A stretch of 14,106 bases of DNA from Candidatus Gastranaerophilales bacterium (GTDB lineage: Bacteria > Cyanobacteriota > Vampirovibrionia > Gastranaerophilales > Gastranaerophilaceae): positions 1 through 14,106 of the forward strand of contig CALVEE010000077.1 of the NCBI GenBank assembly GCA_944326495.1, given 5' to 3'. The notes under the pieces are model-generated. The model worked only from the letters and a program-made list of their open reading frames with translations. It was not told where the DNA came from and searched no databases. The position numbers and the translations under genes are program-made. Shown here piece by piece: positions 1 to 7,081 of this stretch; within the stretch, counting starts at the first letter, position 1, and each line of letters opens with the position of its first letter.

Positions 1-125
1 ATTATATCAACCTGCTTGCCTAAAAGATTTAATCCTTTATTCACAGAATTTGTATAAACCTTCATTTCCGCCTGATTAGGCTTGCGCCCAAATGACGGAT
101 TAACCCCAACACTGTTAACCTTCAT
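1..125 (-). CDS. Partial small protein, unknown function (5' end only)
   Basis: An open frame runs from ATG at 125-123 off the left edge, giving 41 complete codons without a stop. The protein begins MKVNSVGVNPSFGRKPNQAE and continues with a polar stretch ending near NLLGKQVDI. A good Shine-Dalgarno sequence (AGGAG, about 6 nt before the ATG on the minus strand) supports the start and makes a chance frame unlikely. There is no signal peptide or membrane segment in the visible part. The opening, with an Asn/Pro-Ser-Phe-Gly patch, reminds me of short polar proteins common in Gastranaerophilales, but that is memory and gives no function. The gene is read away from the 515-residue protein gene, so the long spacer between them separates divergent units. 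Confidence 0.6.
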   Translation of the reverse strand, partial: MKVNSVGVNPSFGRKPNQAEMKVYTNSVNKGLNLLGKQVDI

Positions 126-300
126 ACTTTTCTCCTATAACACACATGTAATTCAGCGATATACCGCCTATATCTTAATCGTACTACATAAAAATATATA
201 TGCAAGTGTGGGGTTAATATATACAAGTATATTGTTATTCATGCATATGTTGCGTAATTTAAAAATTATTTTTAACATTAGAACAATTAAAAAATAATAG

Positions 301-317
301 GTCAGGCACTGCCTGAC
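301..317. repeat. Perfect 7-bp inverted repeat GTCAGGC-ACT-GCCTGAC
   Basis: The arms are exact and separated by 3 nt. A further TGTCAGG half-site occurs at about 350-356. The minus-strand hairpin is followed by a moderately T-rich run, but no minus-strand gene lies upstream that would need a terminator. It may be an operator for the divergent gene at 1-125, a hairpin of a dispersed repeat, or a weak terminator. The sequence does not decide between these. Confidence 0.5.
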
Positions 318-491
318 AATAATATATTCTTAATAGCTTTGTTACTGTTGTCAGGTGAAATAAAAAAGCAGGACACAATAAAAATCTGCCATTCCTTGTT
401 TCAAAAAGTTGACCGCACAATAAAATAGAAAATCATCTTGCCAATTTTATTATTATCCTGAAAGTGTAGAAAATCGGGGTAAATCATTATA

Positions 492-520
492 TTGGGGATA
501 TTTTGTTTAATTCTTATAAT
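492..520 (+). promoter_or_regulatory. Possible sigma70-type promoter with no adjacent gene
   Basis: TTGGGG (492-497), a 17-nt spacer and a consensus TATAAT (515-520) predict a start near 527. The next coding start is at 982, so the transcript would have a leader of about 450 nt or be a separate small RNA. In such AT-rich DNA a TATAAT can arise by chance, and the -35 matches only three consensus bases. Confidence 0.3.
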
Positions 521-585
521 TATATTATCTAAACAAGCTGCTCTATTAAAATTCATTTTATATTTTTTTATTTGTTCTTACAAGC

Positions 586-656
586 TGCCCCCTCACCGCA
601 TCCGTAGTTTTCGGCTCCCGCCTCAAACACGGCTGCTCCTCTCCTGTAAGGAGAGG
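586..656. repeat. GC-rich repeat-like element ending in a hairpin
   Basis: A block of about 70 bp starting with CCCCCTCACCGCATCC is much richer in GC than its flanks. It ends in a 7-bp perfect hairpin, CCTCTCC-TGTAA-GGAGAGG (638-656). The 16 bases at 653-668 (GAGGTAAATGTACTTT) recur exactly in inverted orientation at 3498-3513, in the next long spacer. This is the look of a dispersed intergenic repeat (REP or MITE-like). Copy number cannot be seen from this window. Confidence 0.5.
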
Positions 657-806
657 TAAATGTACTTTATATTTGGACACTTATGCGATTTCGGAGAGAG
701 GTTAAAGCCTTGTATAGAATTCTTGAAAATTAACAAAGACAAAAAATGTGTCCTTATAAAAGAAGCTGGTCAAAATAATATACAAAGAGTTATTTTATTT
801 AGCAAG

Positions 807-945
807 ATGTAACGAAATGTAACAATTTTATTAAAAAAATTAAAGTTTTCAAAAAAAATGCCGTAATACATAGTACAGAGGCAAAAAGGACAAAAATCCC
901 AAGCCCAATGTAACACAATAGGCATTATGTAACATTGAATGTAAC
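807..945 (+). promoter_or_regulatory. Five direct copies of ATGTAAC upstream of the 515-residue protein gene
   Basis: Exact heptamers begin at 807, 817, 908, 927 and 939, all in the same orientation. The first two are 10 bp apart, one helical turn. Copies at 908 and 939 extend to a shared 12-mer AATGTAACACAA. They end 37 bp before the ATG at 982. Repeated same-strand sites next to a gene suggest binding sites for a regulator, but no regulator or promoter hexamers can be assigned with confidence. Confidence 0.45.
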
Positions 946-981
946 ACAAATTAAATAAAAAGGAAAAAGGAGACACTAACT

Positions 982-2529
982 ATGGGTATGTCAGCATCAC
1001 AAGCAAGGTTATTAAGTCTACAGGCAAGACAATCAAACCTTGAATATCAAGGCCAACAAATTAACCAGGAAAGAACTATACTATCTCAACAATGTACAGC
1101 ATTGTACAATAGTTTGCTTGCGATGGATGTTCCTACTCCCCCTTCAACAACAGATTTTACTACTGTTCAATATTCAGGTAAATTAGGAACAACTACATAT
1201 ACATTTGACGCAAGCGCTGTAAAACCTGGCAAAAATGGAGGATATAATATTACTCTTGGTTTTACAGACTATGGTCATTCTTTAACAAGAAATAATGGTT
1301 ATGCCACAACAAGTTCTGGTTATGAAATAATTAAGAATGGTATAAAATTTGATACAAATGAGACAGAAGCTGGTGAAGTTACTAAAACAGTAGCTGGTTT
1401 TCAATATTCAGGTAATATAAATGAAACAGAAGAAGCCCCTACAGAACAACAACTTCCTTTTTTCAAGGAAGTTGCAACTAGACCAAGCTCTGGAGTTTAT
1501 TATATTTTAGACGAAAGTGGCAATTATATGGTTGAAGGTGGCAAAGGCAACAGAGATAATGAAGACAACTATACTGGTAATTATTATGTACCTTGTTATG
1601 AGTTAAGTGAATGGGATGCTGCTACTTGTGTAAAGCTTAATGATACGACTAAGAAAGATGTACAAGTCACAGTAGATACTGCTCCTAGTGTAATAATATC
1701 ACAAGATGATTTGGCGAATTTATATACAATTAATTCCAATGGTGTTTTAGAAAAAGCTGAAGCGAATATAGACTATTATGTCTCTTCATCTGGAGAAGTA
1801 CATTTGATAGATAATGCAGGGGAGGAATTCTTCTTAGATAATGGTAAAGGCTCAGATGAAGCAAAAAAAGGCTCTGATAAGGGTTATACAATTGCTGGTT
1901 ATACAGCTATGTCAATGGAAGATTTTAAAAAGCAATTCGATGAAAAAACGATAGATACTTATAATGGTTACTTAGAAGCTATTGAAAATTCAGGATTAAA
2001 AAAAGCAAATGGAGAACCATATACAGCAGATGACTTCATGGTTTATGTTGATGATAACGGGCAGCCACATTTTGCTCTTGAGACTGATGTAATGGACAAT
2101 AATTCTTGCGTTACATATGATTATCTTGCAAATGGCAGCTATACAAAAAACAAAGAGTATGAAAATGCTCAACTTAAATTTGATCCTGCTACAGGAAGAA
2201 TTACATCAATAGACATTCCAAGTGAAGAAAAAGATGAAAATGGTAACCCTGTAAGTTGGTCTACTATTGATATTGAAGCAACAACAGTAACAGATGAACT
2301 TGCATATCAAGATGCTTATAATGACTACGAATATGAACAATATCAGTATGATAAAAAACAACAGGAAATTAATGCTAAGACTTCAATTATCCAGCAGGAA
2401 GACCGTAACCTTGAGTTGAAACTTCAAAGACTTGATAACGAAAGAACACAGATTACGACCGAAATCGAAGCAGTTGATAAGGTTATCAACGATAACATCG
2501 AAGCTTCTTACAAAACATTCTCAGGTTAA
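982..2529 (+). CDS. Large polar protein with coiled-coil ends and a long central region; unknown function
   Basis: This 515-residue protein starts with MGMSASQARLLSLQARQSNL and has a heptad-like helical segment over about residues 1-48. A long Gly/Asn/Thr/Asp-rich, beta-looking centre follows (about 60-430). A second charged helical segment, about 440-515, ends in EASYKTFSG. Helical termini around a variable centre resemble the plan of flagellin, hook-associated and EspA-like axial proteins, though I see no clear homology. No signal peptide, lipobox, membrane segment or LPXTG motif is present, so export is not shown. Four cysteines are scattered. From memory, related N-termini occur in several gut Gastranaerophilales proteins. 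The start has AAGGAGA eight nt upstream. The codons strongly prefer A/T endings, the gene stands alone and it ends at a strong terminator. These suggest an abundant product, but that is inference. Confidence 0.8.
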   Translation: MGMSASQARLLSLQARQSNLEYQGQQINQERTILSQQCTALYNSLLAMDVPTPPSTTDFTTVQYSGKLGTTTYTFDASAVKPGKNGGYNITLGFTDYGHSLTRNNGYATTSSGYEIIKNGIKFDTNETEAGEVTKTVAGFQYSGNINETEEAPTEQQLPFFKEVATRPSSGVYYILDESGNYMVEGGKGNRDNEDNYTGNYYVPCYELSEWDAATCVKLNDTTKKDVQVTVDTAPSVIISQDDLANLYTINSNGVLEKAEANIDYYVSSSGEVHLIDNAGEEFFLDNGKGSDEAKKGSDKGYTIAGYTAMSMEDFKKQFDEKTIDTYNGYLEAIENSGLKKANGEPYTADDFMVYVDDNGQPHFALETDVMDNNSCVTYDYLANGSYTKNKEYENAQLKFDPATGRITSIDIPSEEKDENGNPVSWSTIDIEATTVTDELAYQDAYNDYEYEQYQYDKKQQEINAKTSIIQQEDRNLELKLQRLDNERTQITTEIEAVDKVINDNIEASYKTFSG

Positions 2530-2557
2530 TTGTAAAGAAACAAAAAAATATTTACTC

Positions 2558-2602
2558 CCAGGAGCCCCTAAAAGGGGCTTCTGGTTTGTTGTTTTTCTTT
2601 TT
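2558..2602 (+). terminator. Strong intrinsic terminator
   Basis: A 12-bp stem (2558-2569 with 2573-2584, including one G-T pair) closes on an AAA loop. It is followed by a T-rich tract (2585-2602). It lies 28 nt after the stop of the 515-residue protein gene and separates that gene from rph. Confidence 0.92.
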
Positions 2603-2642
2603 CGGGAGTGGTATGCTTTATATAGTTATGAAAGGAGCCGGA

Positions 2643-3341
2643 ATGAGAGTTGACGGAAGAAAAAATAATGAATTAAGACCGATAAAATTTACACACGGGT
2701 TTACAAAACATGCTTTGGGGTCGGTTTTGACAGAATTTGGTGATACGAGAGTTATTGTAACCGCATCTGTTGAGTTAAAGAAACCGAAATGGATGGCGGA
2801 AGATGATAACAGAGGCTGGGTTACTGCTGAATATTCTCTGCTTCCCGCTTCTACAAATACAAGATGTAAAAGAGAAAGGGACAAAGTTTCCGGAAGGACT
2901 CAAGAAATTCAGAGGCTTATAGGAAGAAGCCTGCGGGCTTGCGTAGATTTAGAAAAAATGCCGGGTATGACTATAACAATTGATGCTGATGTTATTGAAG
3001 CAGATGGGGGCACAAGAACAGCAAGTATTTGCGGCGGATATTTGGCGCTTAAAGATGCTGTGGATAAGCTTTTAGCATCCGGCGATTTAAAAGAAAATCC
3101 GATATTAGAACCCATAGGAGCCGTTTCGATAGGGATTGTTGACGGGGAAATAAAGCTGGATTTGAATTATGAAGAAGATTCGCATGCACAGGTAGATTCT
3201 AATGTAATATTAACAAAAAGCGGTAAAATTATAGACTTCCAGACTACAGCAGAAGGCGAACCTTATGAATTTGAAAAGATGATAGAACTGTTTAATACAG
3301 CAAAAACCGGTATTAATAGAATTATAGAGAGGTATGAGTAG
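2643..3341 (+). CDS. rph: Ribonuclease PH
   Basis: Ribonuclease PH is a phosphate-dependent 3'-to-5' exoribonuclease that trims the 3' ends of tRNA precursors and releases nucleoside diphosphates; it forms hexameric rings. The 232-residue product has the family opening MRVDGRKNNELRP. Other landmarks are GWVTAEYSLLPAS (58-70), SGRTQEIQRLIGRSLRA (83-99), the phosphate-site signature DGGTRTAS (121-128) and QTTAEGEPYEFEKM near the C-terminus. Length is close to the usual 230-240. The frame is open upstream to 2586, but that stretch overlaps the preceding terminator and encodes nothing family-like. ATG at 2643 has AAAGGAG (2631-2637) five nt upstream and matches the conserved N-terminus. RdgB often accompanies Rph in other bacteria and is absent here; the gene appears to stand alone. 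Confidence 0.95.
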   Translation: MRVDGRKNNELRPIKFTHGFTKHALGSVLTEFGDTRVIVTASVELKKPKWMAEDDNRGWVTAEYSLLPASTNTRCKRERDKVSGRTQEIQRLIGRSLRACVDLEKMPGMTITIDADVIEADGGTRTASICGGYLALKDAVDKLLASGDLKENPILEPIGAVSIGIVDGEIKLDLNYEEDSHAQVDSNVILTKSGKIIDFQTTAEGEPYEFEKMIELFNTAKTGINRIIERYE

Positions 3342-3364
3342 AATAGTTTAGGACTATCACCCAT

Positions 3365-3513
3365 CCTAACCTTCCCTCATTAGGGAAGGAATGCTGTATG
3401 CTTGGCACCCAACCGTTAGGAAAAAGCCGGGAAGGTGTAGTGTGGAGCTTGCTTCACACTTTCTATTTCGTTATCATAAGTATTCAAATAAAAACCGAAA
3501 GTACATTTACCTC
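3365..3513. repeat. Hairpin-rich repeat-like spacer between rph and the transporter
   Basis: Several inverted repeats are packed here. CCTTCCCT-CATT-AGGGAAGG (3370-3389) is a perfect 8-bp hairpin. CCTAAC (3365-3370) pairs with GTTAGG (3415-3420). A 9-bp hairpin with one G-T pair spans 3439-3460. A second GGGAAGG at 3429-3435 could compete for the same CCTTCCC arm. The segment ends with a 16-nt inverted match (3498-3513) to 653-668. It lies upstream of the predicted transporter promoter, so it probably belongs to the rph 3' region or to a dispersed repeat. The 3439-3460 hairpin could also serve as a weak terminator. Confidence 0.5.
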
Positions 3514-3550
3514 AAAATAGTTAGTATATTTAATTTCTGAATTATTCTCC

Positions 3551-3579
3551 TTGACGCAGGTTTTTGTTGCTTGTACACT
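3551..3579 (+). promoter_or_regulatory. Predicted sigma70-type promoter for the transporter operon
   Basis: TTGACG (3551-3556) and TACACT (3574-3579) are separated by exactly 17 nt. The predicted start near 3586 gives a 5' leader of about 22 nt that contains the GGAGA ribosome site (3596-3600) ahead of ATG 3608. Confidence 0.6.
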
Positions 3580-3607
3580 GGAAATAGACATGTGTGGAGA
3601 GACATAA

Positions 3608-4984
3608 ATGGAAGATAACGCTTTAAAGAAATTTACTACAGCAAAATTCCTAAGCTTTGCGCTCGGGTTTTTCGGACTTCAATTTGCTTGGCAGATGAGA
3701 ATAATCTTATCTGGGCCGGTTACCGAGGACTTAGGCGCGGATCCGTTTATCTTCGGATTAATCTGGCTGGCAGGGCCTTTTACCGGCATGGTTGTACAGC
3801 CTATAATAGGTGCTTTAAGCGACAAGACAGCTTCTCCTTTTGGAAGGAGAAGACCGTATCTTCTTGGCGGGGCTTTATTATCAGCTGTTGCTCTCTGGGC
3901 TCTTCCGAATTCAGAACTCATCACTAACTATATCGGGGCGTTTTTACATTTAAGACTGCCTGAAATAAGTGCTTTATTATTTGCTGCTATTATGATATGG
4001 ATACTTGATGCTTGTGTTAATATTGCACAAGGACCGTATAGAGCGCTTGTGCCTGATGTTGTGCCTCCGGAGCAGCACTCGATTGCAAATTCTTATATAA
4101 GTCTTGCAATTGGTTTAGGTTCTGTTTTTGCTGCCGGTACGGCTCCGTTTCTAAAATGGGCATTTAATTATCAAATGTCTATTAATGCACAATTTATCAT
4201 GGCTGCTCTTGCTTTCTCACTCGGTATGATATGGACTTGTATGACAATAAAAGAGCGCAGAATTCAAGTAGAGAAAGATGTAAATAAAGAAAAGTTCAGT
4301 TTTATAAAATCTTTGAAAGAATTTTTTGCACTCTCTCCGGAAGTCGGTAAGATTTGCTGGATGCAGTTTTTCACCTGGATTGGAACCATGTGTTTAATGA
4401 TTAACTTTACTCAATATTGTGTTCATACTCTTTTTGCAGTACCTGATTTATCGGATGTTTCAGAGATTGTTAAAGCAAGTTATGACAGCGCTGTTCTTTT
4501 AGCGACTAATTTCTCTTCAACCTGTTTTGCAATATTTAATTTAGTCTGCTTTGTTGTTGCAATTCCGATTGGAGTATTATCAGTAAAATATGGCAACAAG
4601 AAAATTCATATTTTATCAATGCTTTCTATGGCAGCTGCTTACCTGGGTATGGCATTTTGTTTTAATTTAAAAATTGTTGCGCTTTTGATGGCAATATCCG
4701 GTATTGGCTGGGCAAGTATTTGTGCACTTCCGTTTGCAATGTTATCTCAATACATAAAACCGGGCACAGAGGGTTCTGTTATGGGTATCTTTAATATATT
4801 TATTGCTGGTCCGCAGGTATTTGTGTGTACTCTTGTTTCTTGGATAATTAACAAATGCTCGTTCAATGTAATCGGCGGAGTTAATTATCACTGGGAATAT
4901 ACTTTTCTTATTGGTGCCGGATGTTTAGCTGCTGCTTCAATAATCGCATCGCGTGTTAAAGAAAAAGCAGTCATTGAAGGGTAA
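3608..4984 (+). CDS. MFS transporter, SLC45/sucrose-transporter-like
   Basis: This is a 458-residue polytopic inner-membrane protein with about 12 hydrophobic helices in the major facilitator layout. The loop after helix 2, GALSDKTASPFGRRRP (68-83), is the extended RRRP form of the MFS A motif found in SLC45 and plant-type sucrose carriers. The segment DACVNIAQGPYRALVPD (about 134-150) and a Trp-Gly containing helix 7 (QFFTWIGTM) also fit that group. Such proteins usually carry sucrose, maltose or related glucosides with protons; the substrate here is not shown. The start is backed by GGAGA seven nt upstream and a well-spaced promoter. A radical SAM gene begins 11 nt after the stop, so the two are almost certainly co-transcribed. 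No glycosidase or sugar kinase is nearby. Confidence 0.82.
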   Translation: MEDNALKKFTTAKFLSFALGFFGLQFAWQMRIILSGPVTEDLGADPFIFGLIWLAGPFTGMVVQPIIGALSDKTASPFGRRRPYLLGGALLSAVALWALPNSELITNYIGAFLHLRLPEISALLFAAIMIWILDACVNIAQGPYRALVPDVVPPEQHSIANSYISLAIGLGSVFAAGTAPFLKWAFNYQMSINAQFIMAALAFSLGMIWTCMTIKERRIQVEKDVNKEKFSFIKSLKEFFALSPEVGKICWMQFFTWIGTMCLMINFTQYCVHTLFAVPDLSDVSEIVKASYDSAVLLATNFSSTCFAIFNLVCFVVAIPIGVLSVKYGNKKIHILSMLSMAAAYLGMAFCFNLKIVALLMAISGIGWASICALPFAMLSQYIKPGTEGSVMGIFNIFIAGPQVFVCTLVSWIINKCSFNVIGGVNYHWEYTFLIGAGCLAAASIIASRVKEKAVIEG

Positions 4985-4995
4985 GGGGTAATCAA

Positions 4996-6402
4996 ATGTG
5001 TGCGGACGCAAAAAGGGGAAGAGTTTTACTTATTTATCCGCCATCACCTGTAATAAACCGTGAGGACAGATGCCAGCAGCCTACAAAGGAATTGCTTGTA
5101 ATACCTCCGCTTCCGCCTACTGATTTAATGTATCTGGCTTCAATTGCAGAAAGCTGCGGTTTTGAAGCTATGATTAGAGATTACAGCCAGGGCGGGAATT
5201 TTGATAAAGATTTGCGTGAATTCAGGCCGGATTATATTGTTGCAAATGTTGCAACTCCAACTTTTCAGTCTGATATGACAGCTTTAAAAAATGCTAAAGA
5301 AATTCTTAAGACTGTCTGTATTATAGTTAAGGGGGCGCCGTTTATTACTTATAATACAAATGCTATTTACGAAAATACTTTTATTGATTATGTTATTATG
5401 GGTGAAGCGGAATTTACTTTAAGGGATATTCTAAACGGTGTTCCGGACGAAGATATTTTAGGTATCTGCTATAGAAAGAATTTTCAGGCTGAAAAGAATG
5501 AAAAAAGGCCTTTTATTGAAAATCTGGATTTAATCCCTTTTCCTGCAAGGCATCTTGTTGATAATTCCATATACACAAGACCTGATAACGGCAAGGTTCA
5601 GGCTGTAATAAAAGTTTCAAGAGGGTGTCCGTTTCATTGTTTCTTTTGTCTTGCAACCCCTGTTTCCGGTTCAAAAGTCAGGGTGCGGTCGGCAGAAAAC
5701 ATTGTGGCGGAATTAAGAGAGTGTGTTGAAAAATATAATATCAGAAATTTTGTTTTCTGGTCGGATATTTTTAATTTTGACCGCGAATGGACATTAAACT
5801 TATGCAAAAAAATAATAAAGAGCGGACTTAAGATTACATGGTCATCAAATACGAGAGCAGATACGATGGATGATGAGATGGCTTCTCTTATGTATAAATC
5901 CGGCTGCAGACTCGTAAGTTTAGGCGTTGAAAGCGGTTCACAGAAGATGCTCGATCATATCGGAAAAAAGATTACGCTTGATGATATCAGAAATACTGTT
6001 AAAATTCTTAAAAAGAATAAAATTAAGATATACAATTATTTTGTAATCGGGCTTCCGTGGGAAACAGAGGAAACTGTAGAAGAGACTGTAAAGTTTGCAA
6101 TAGAGCTTGACAGCAATTTCATAAGTTTTTATACTGCAACTCCGCTCCCGGGGACAAAGTATTTTGCTTATGCAATGGTAAACAAGCTTGTGGAAGGGAA
6201 TTTAGATTTTAGAAACGCTTATTACCAGCCGGTTGTAAAATCGCACGAATTAAGCAGGGAGCGGATTTTTGAACTCCATAAACAGGCAGTTAAACGCTTT
6301 TATCTACGGCCAAAGTTTATTTTAAGAACACTTTGTTCTCTGAGAAGTTTTACTGAAATAAAAAATTATATAAGAGCAGGCCTAAGTCTTATTTTGCATT
6401 AA
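4996..6402 (+). CDS. Radical SAM protein with N-terminal B12-binding-like domain
   Basis: The 468-residue product has an N-terminal Rossmann-like region (about 8-150: RVLLIYPPSP, PPLPPTDLMYLASI, YVIMGEAEFTL) typical of cobalamin-binding radical SAM enzymes. A radical SAM barrel follows, with the iron-sulfur cluster motif RGCPFHCFFC (C211, C215, C218), then SSNTRAD and LGVESGSQKMLDHIGK. The DxHxxG cobalamin-ligand motif is absent; the matching stretch reads VKGAPFITYN. Many members of this family lack that motif, so B12 use is likely but unproven. Enzymes of this class act on lipids, tetrapyrroles, antibiotics or peptides, and the substrate cannot be read here. It sits 11 nt downstream of the transporter gene with AAGGGG as ribosome site. 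Its stop overlaps that of the convergent gene by 4 nt. Confidence 0.85.
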   Translation: MCADAKRGRVLLIYPPSPVINREDRCQQPTKELLVIPPLPPTDLMYLASIAESCGFEAMIRDYSQGGNFDKDLREFRPDYIVANVATPTFQSDMTALKNAKEILKTVCIIVKGAPFITYNTNAIYENTFIDYVIMGEAEFTLRDILNGVPDEDILGICYRKNFQAEKNEKRPFIENLDLIPFPARHLVDNSIYTRPDNGKVQAVIKVSRGCPFHCFFCLATPVSGSKVRVRSAENIVAELRECVEKYNIRNFVFWSDIFNFDREWTLNLCKKIIKSGLKITWSSNTRADTMDDEMASLMYKSGCRLVSLGVESGSQKMLDHIGKKITLDDIRNTVKILKKNKIKIYNYFVIGLPWETEETVEETVKFAIELDSNFISFYTATPLPGTKYFAYAMVNKLVEGNLDFRNAYYQPVVKSHELSRERIFELHKQAVKRFYLRPKFILRTLCSLRSFTEIKNYIRAGLSLILH

Positions 6403-6977
6403 ATATAATCCTCAGGATTGCCTGAATAATCCTGTATAATTCCGGCAGTTACATCATTTTGAGCAGGCATTTCTTCGTAATCTTTTAATGACTCTCTATA
6501 TGCAAGAGCCCGTTTATTAAGCTCATCTATCGCCATTGGTCCTGTCAGAACTTCTAGAACTTCTCCATTTGTATCATAAACTTTTAATCTCGGAATTTCT
6601 ACACCGGAGGGTGTTTTAAAACCCATTAGAGAAATTTTTCCGTACTCGCCAAAACCGTCTTTTATCTCATAATATATTTCTTTAAGATTTTCGTTATCAA
6701 GACAGGATAGCGCAACATTATTAGAAGTTTCGCGCTGAATCCAATCCTGAACGGTCTGGGTTTCTTCCATTAATTCAAGAAGCTGTTCTCTTGAGGCATT
6801 TATTCTTCTAAATAAAGGATCTCCGCCTCTGCCTATTGCAGTAGGGCCTTTTTCACGCGGAGCATGTATTCTATAATTTGCCTCATCTATAATCTTACCC
6901 TGACCATTATTATTGTTGTTAACTTCCGGCTGGTTTTGCGGACTTTGATTTTTTTCTACTCTGAAATCTTCTGACAT
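6399..6977 (-). CDS. Hypothetical polar protein
   Basis: I do not recognise this 192-residue protein. The first 35 residues are low-complexity and Asn/Gln-rich (QPEVNNNNNGQG), probably disordered. A mixed helical and beta-like region follows, with FRRINASREQLLELMEETQT and a short strand-rich part near IPRLKVYDTNGEVLEVL. There is no signal peptide, membrane helix or metal motif. It is read from ATG 6977-6975 with AAGGAG about ten nt upstream on the minus strand. It stands alone, divergent from rnpA and convergent with the radical SAM gene, sharing a 4-nt stop overlap. A cytoplasmic lineage-specific protein is the best guess. Confidence 0.75.
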   Translation of the reverse strand: MSEDFRVEKNQSPQNQPEVNNNNNGQGKIIDEANYRIHAPREKGPTAIGRGGDPLFRRINASREQLLELMEETQTVQDWIQRETSNNVALSCLDNENLKEIYYEIKDGFGEYGKISLMGFKTPSGVEIPRLKVYDTNGEVLEVLTGPMAIDELNKRALAYRESLKDYEEMPAQNDVTAGIIQDYSGNPEDYI

Positions 6978-7019
6978 TGTTACTTAACTCCTTATATTGT
7001 TATTTACGGCATATTTTTA

Positions 7020-7075
7020 GAAAACTTTAGCATTTTTCCGGAAAACTTTACAAAGCTTAACAAAGGGGGTATTAT
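7020..7075. promoter_or_regulatory. Divergent promoter region with direct repeats and palindrome
   Basis: Between the hypothetical gene and rnpA are a 10-mer direct repeat GAAAACTTTA at 7020-7029 and 7041-7050, 21 bp apart, and a palindrome TTTTCCGGAAAA (7034-7045). A plus-strand promoter fits TTTACA (7047-7052), a 17-nt spacer and TATTAT (7070-7075). A weaker minus-strand one fits TTGTAA (7053-7048), an 18-nt spacer and TAAAGT (7029-7024). The spacing of the repeats by two helical turns suggests a binding site covering both promoters, but no regulator is implied. Confidence 0.4.
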
Positions 7076-7081
7076 TTTATT

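Larger units (their letters stand above)
126..981. other. 850-bp non-coding spacer with repeats and possible regulatory sites
   Basis: No convincing gene is seen. Open frames at 82-297 (plus) and 770-976 (minus) lack a ribosome binding site and have low-complexity, Phe/Tyr/Ile-rich translations. The spacer contains a perfect palindrome (301-317), a promoter-like pair of hexamers (492-520), a GC-rich repeat-like element with a hairpin (586-656), and five ATGTAAC heptamers (807-945) just before the next gene. Base composition is very AT-rich except in the 586-656 element. Confidence 0.6.

Noticed and set aside
82..297. Open frame of 71 codons on the plus strand
   Set aside because: It has no ribosome site, an Ile/Tyr/Leu-rich low-complexity translation, and overlaps the well-supported minus-strand gene start at 125.
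807..945. CRISPR array
   Set aside because: The repeated unit is only 7 bp, spacing is irregular, and no cas genes are present.
770..976. Minus-strand frame of 68 codons upstream of the 515-residue protein gene
   Set aside because: Phe/Cys/Ile-rich translation from AT-rich spacer; no ribosome site; it covers the ATGTAAC array, which explains the region better.
2586..2642. N-terminal extension of ribonuclease PH starting at TTG
   Set aside because: It lies in the terminator T tract and its downstream flank. The family N-terminus and AAAGGAG place the start at 2643.
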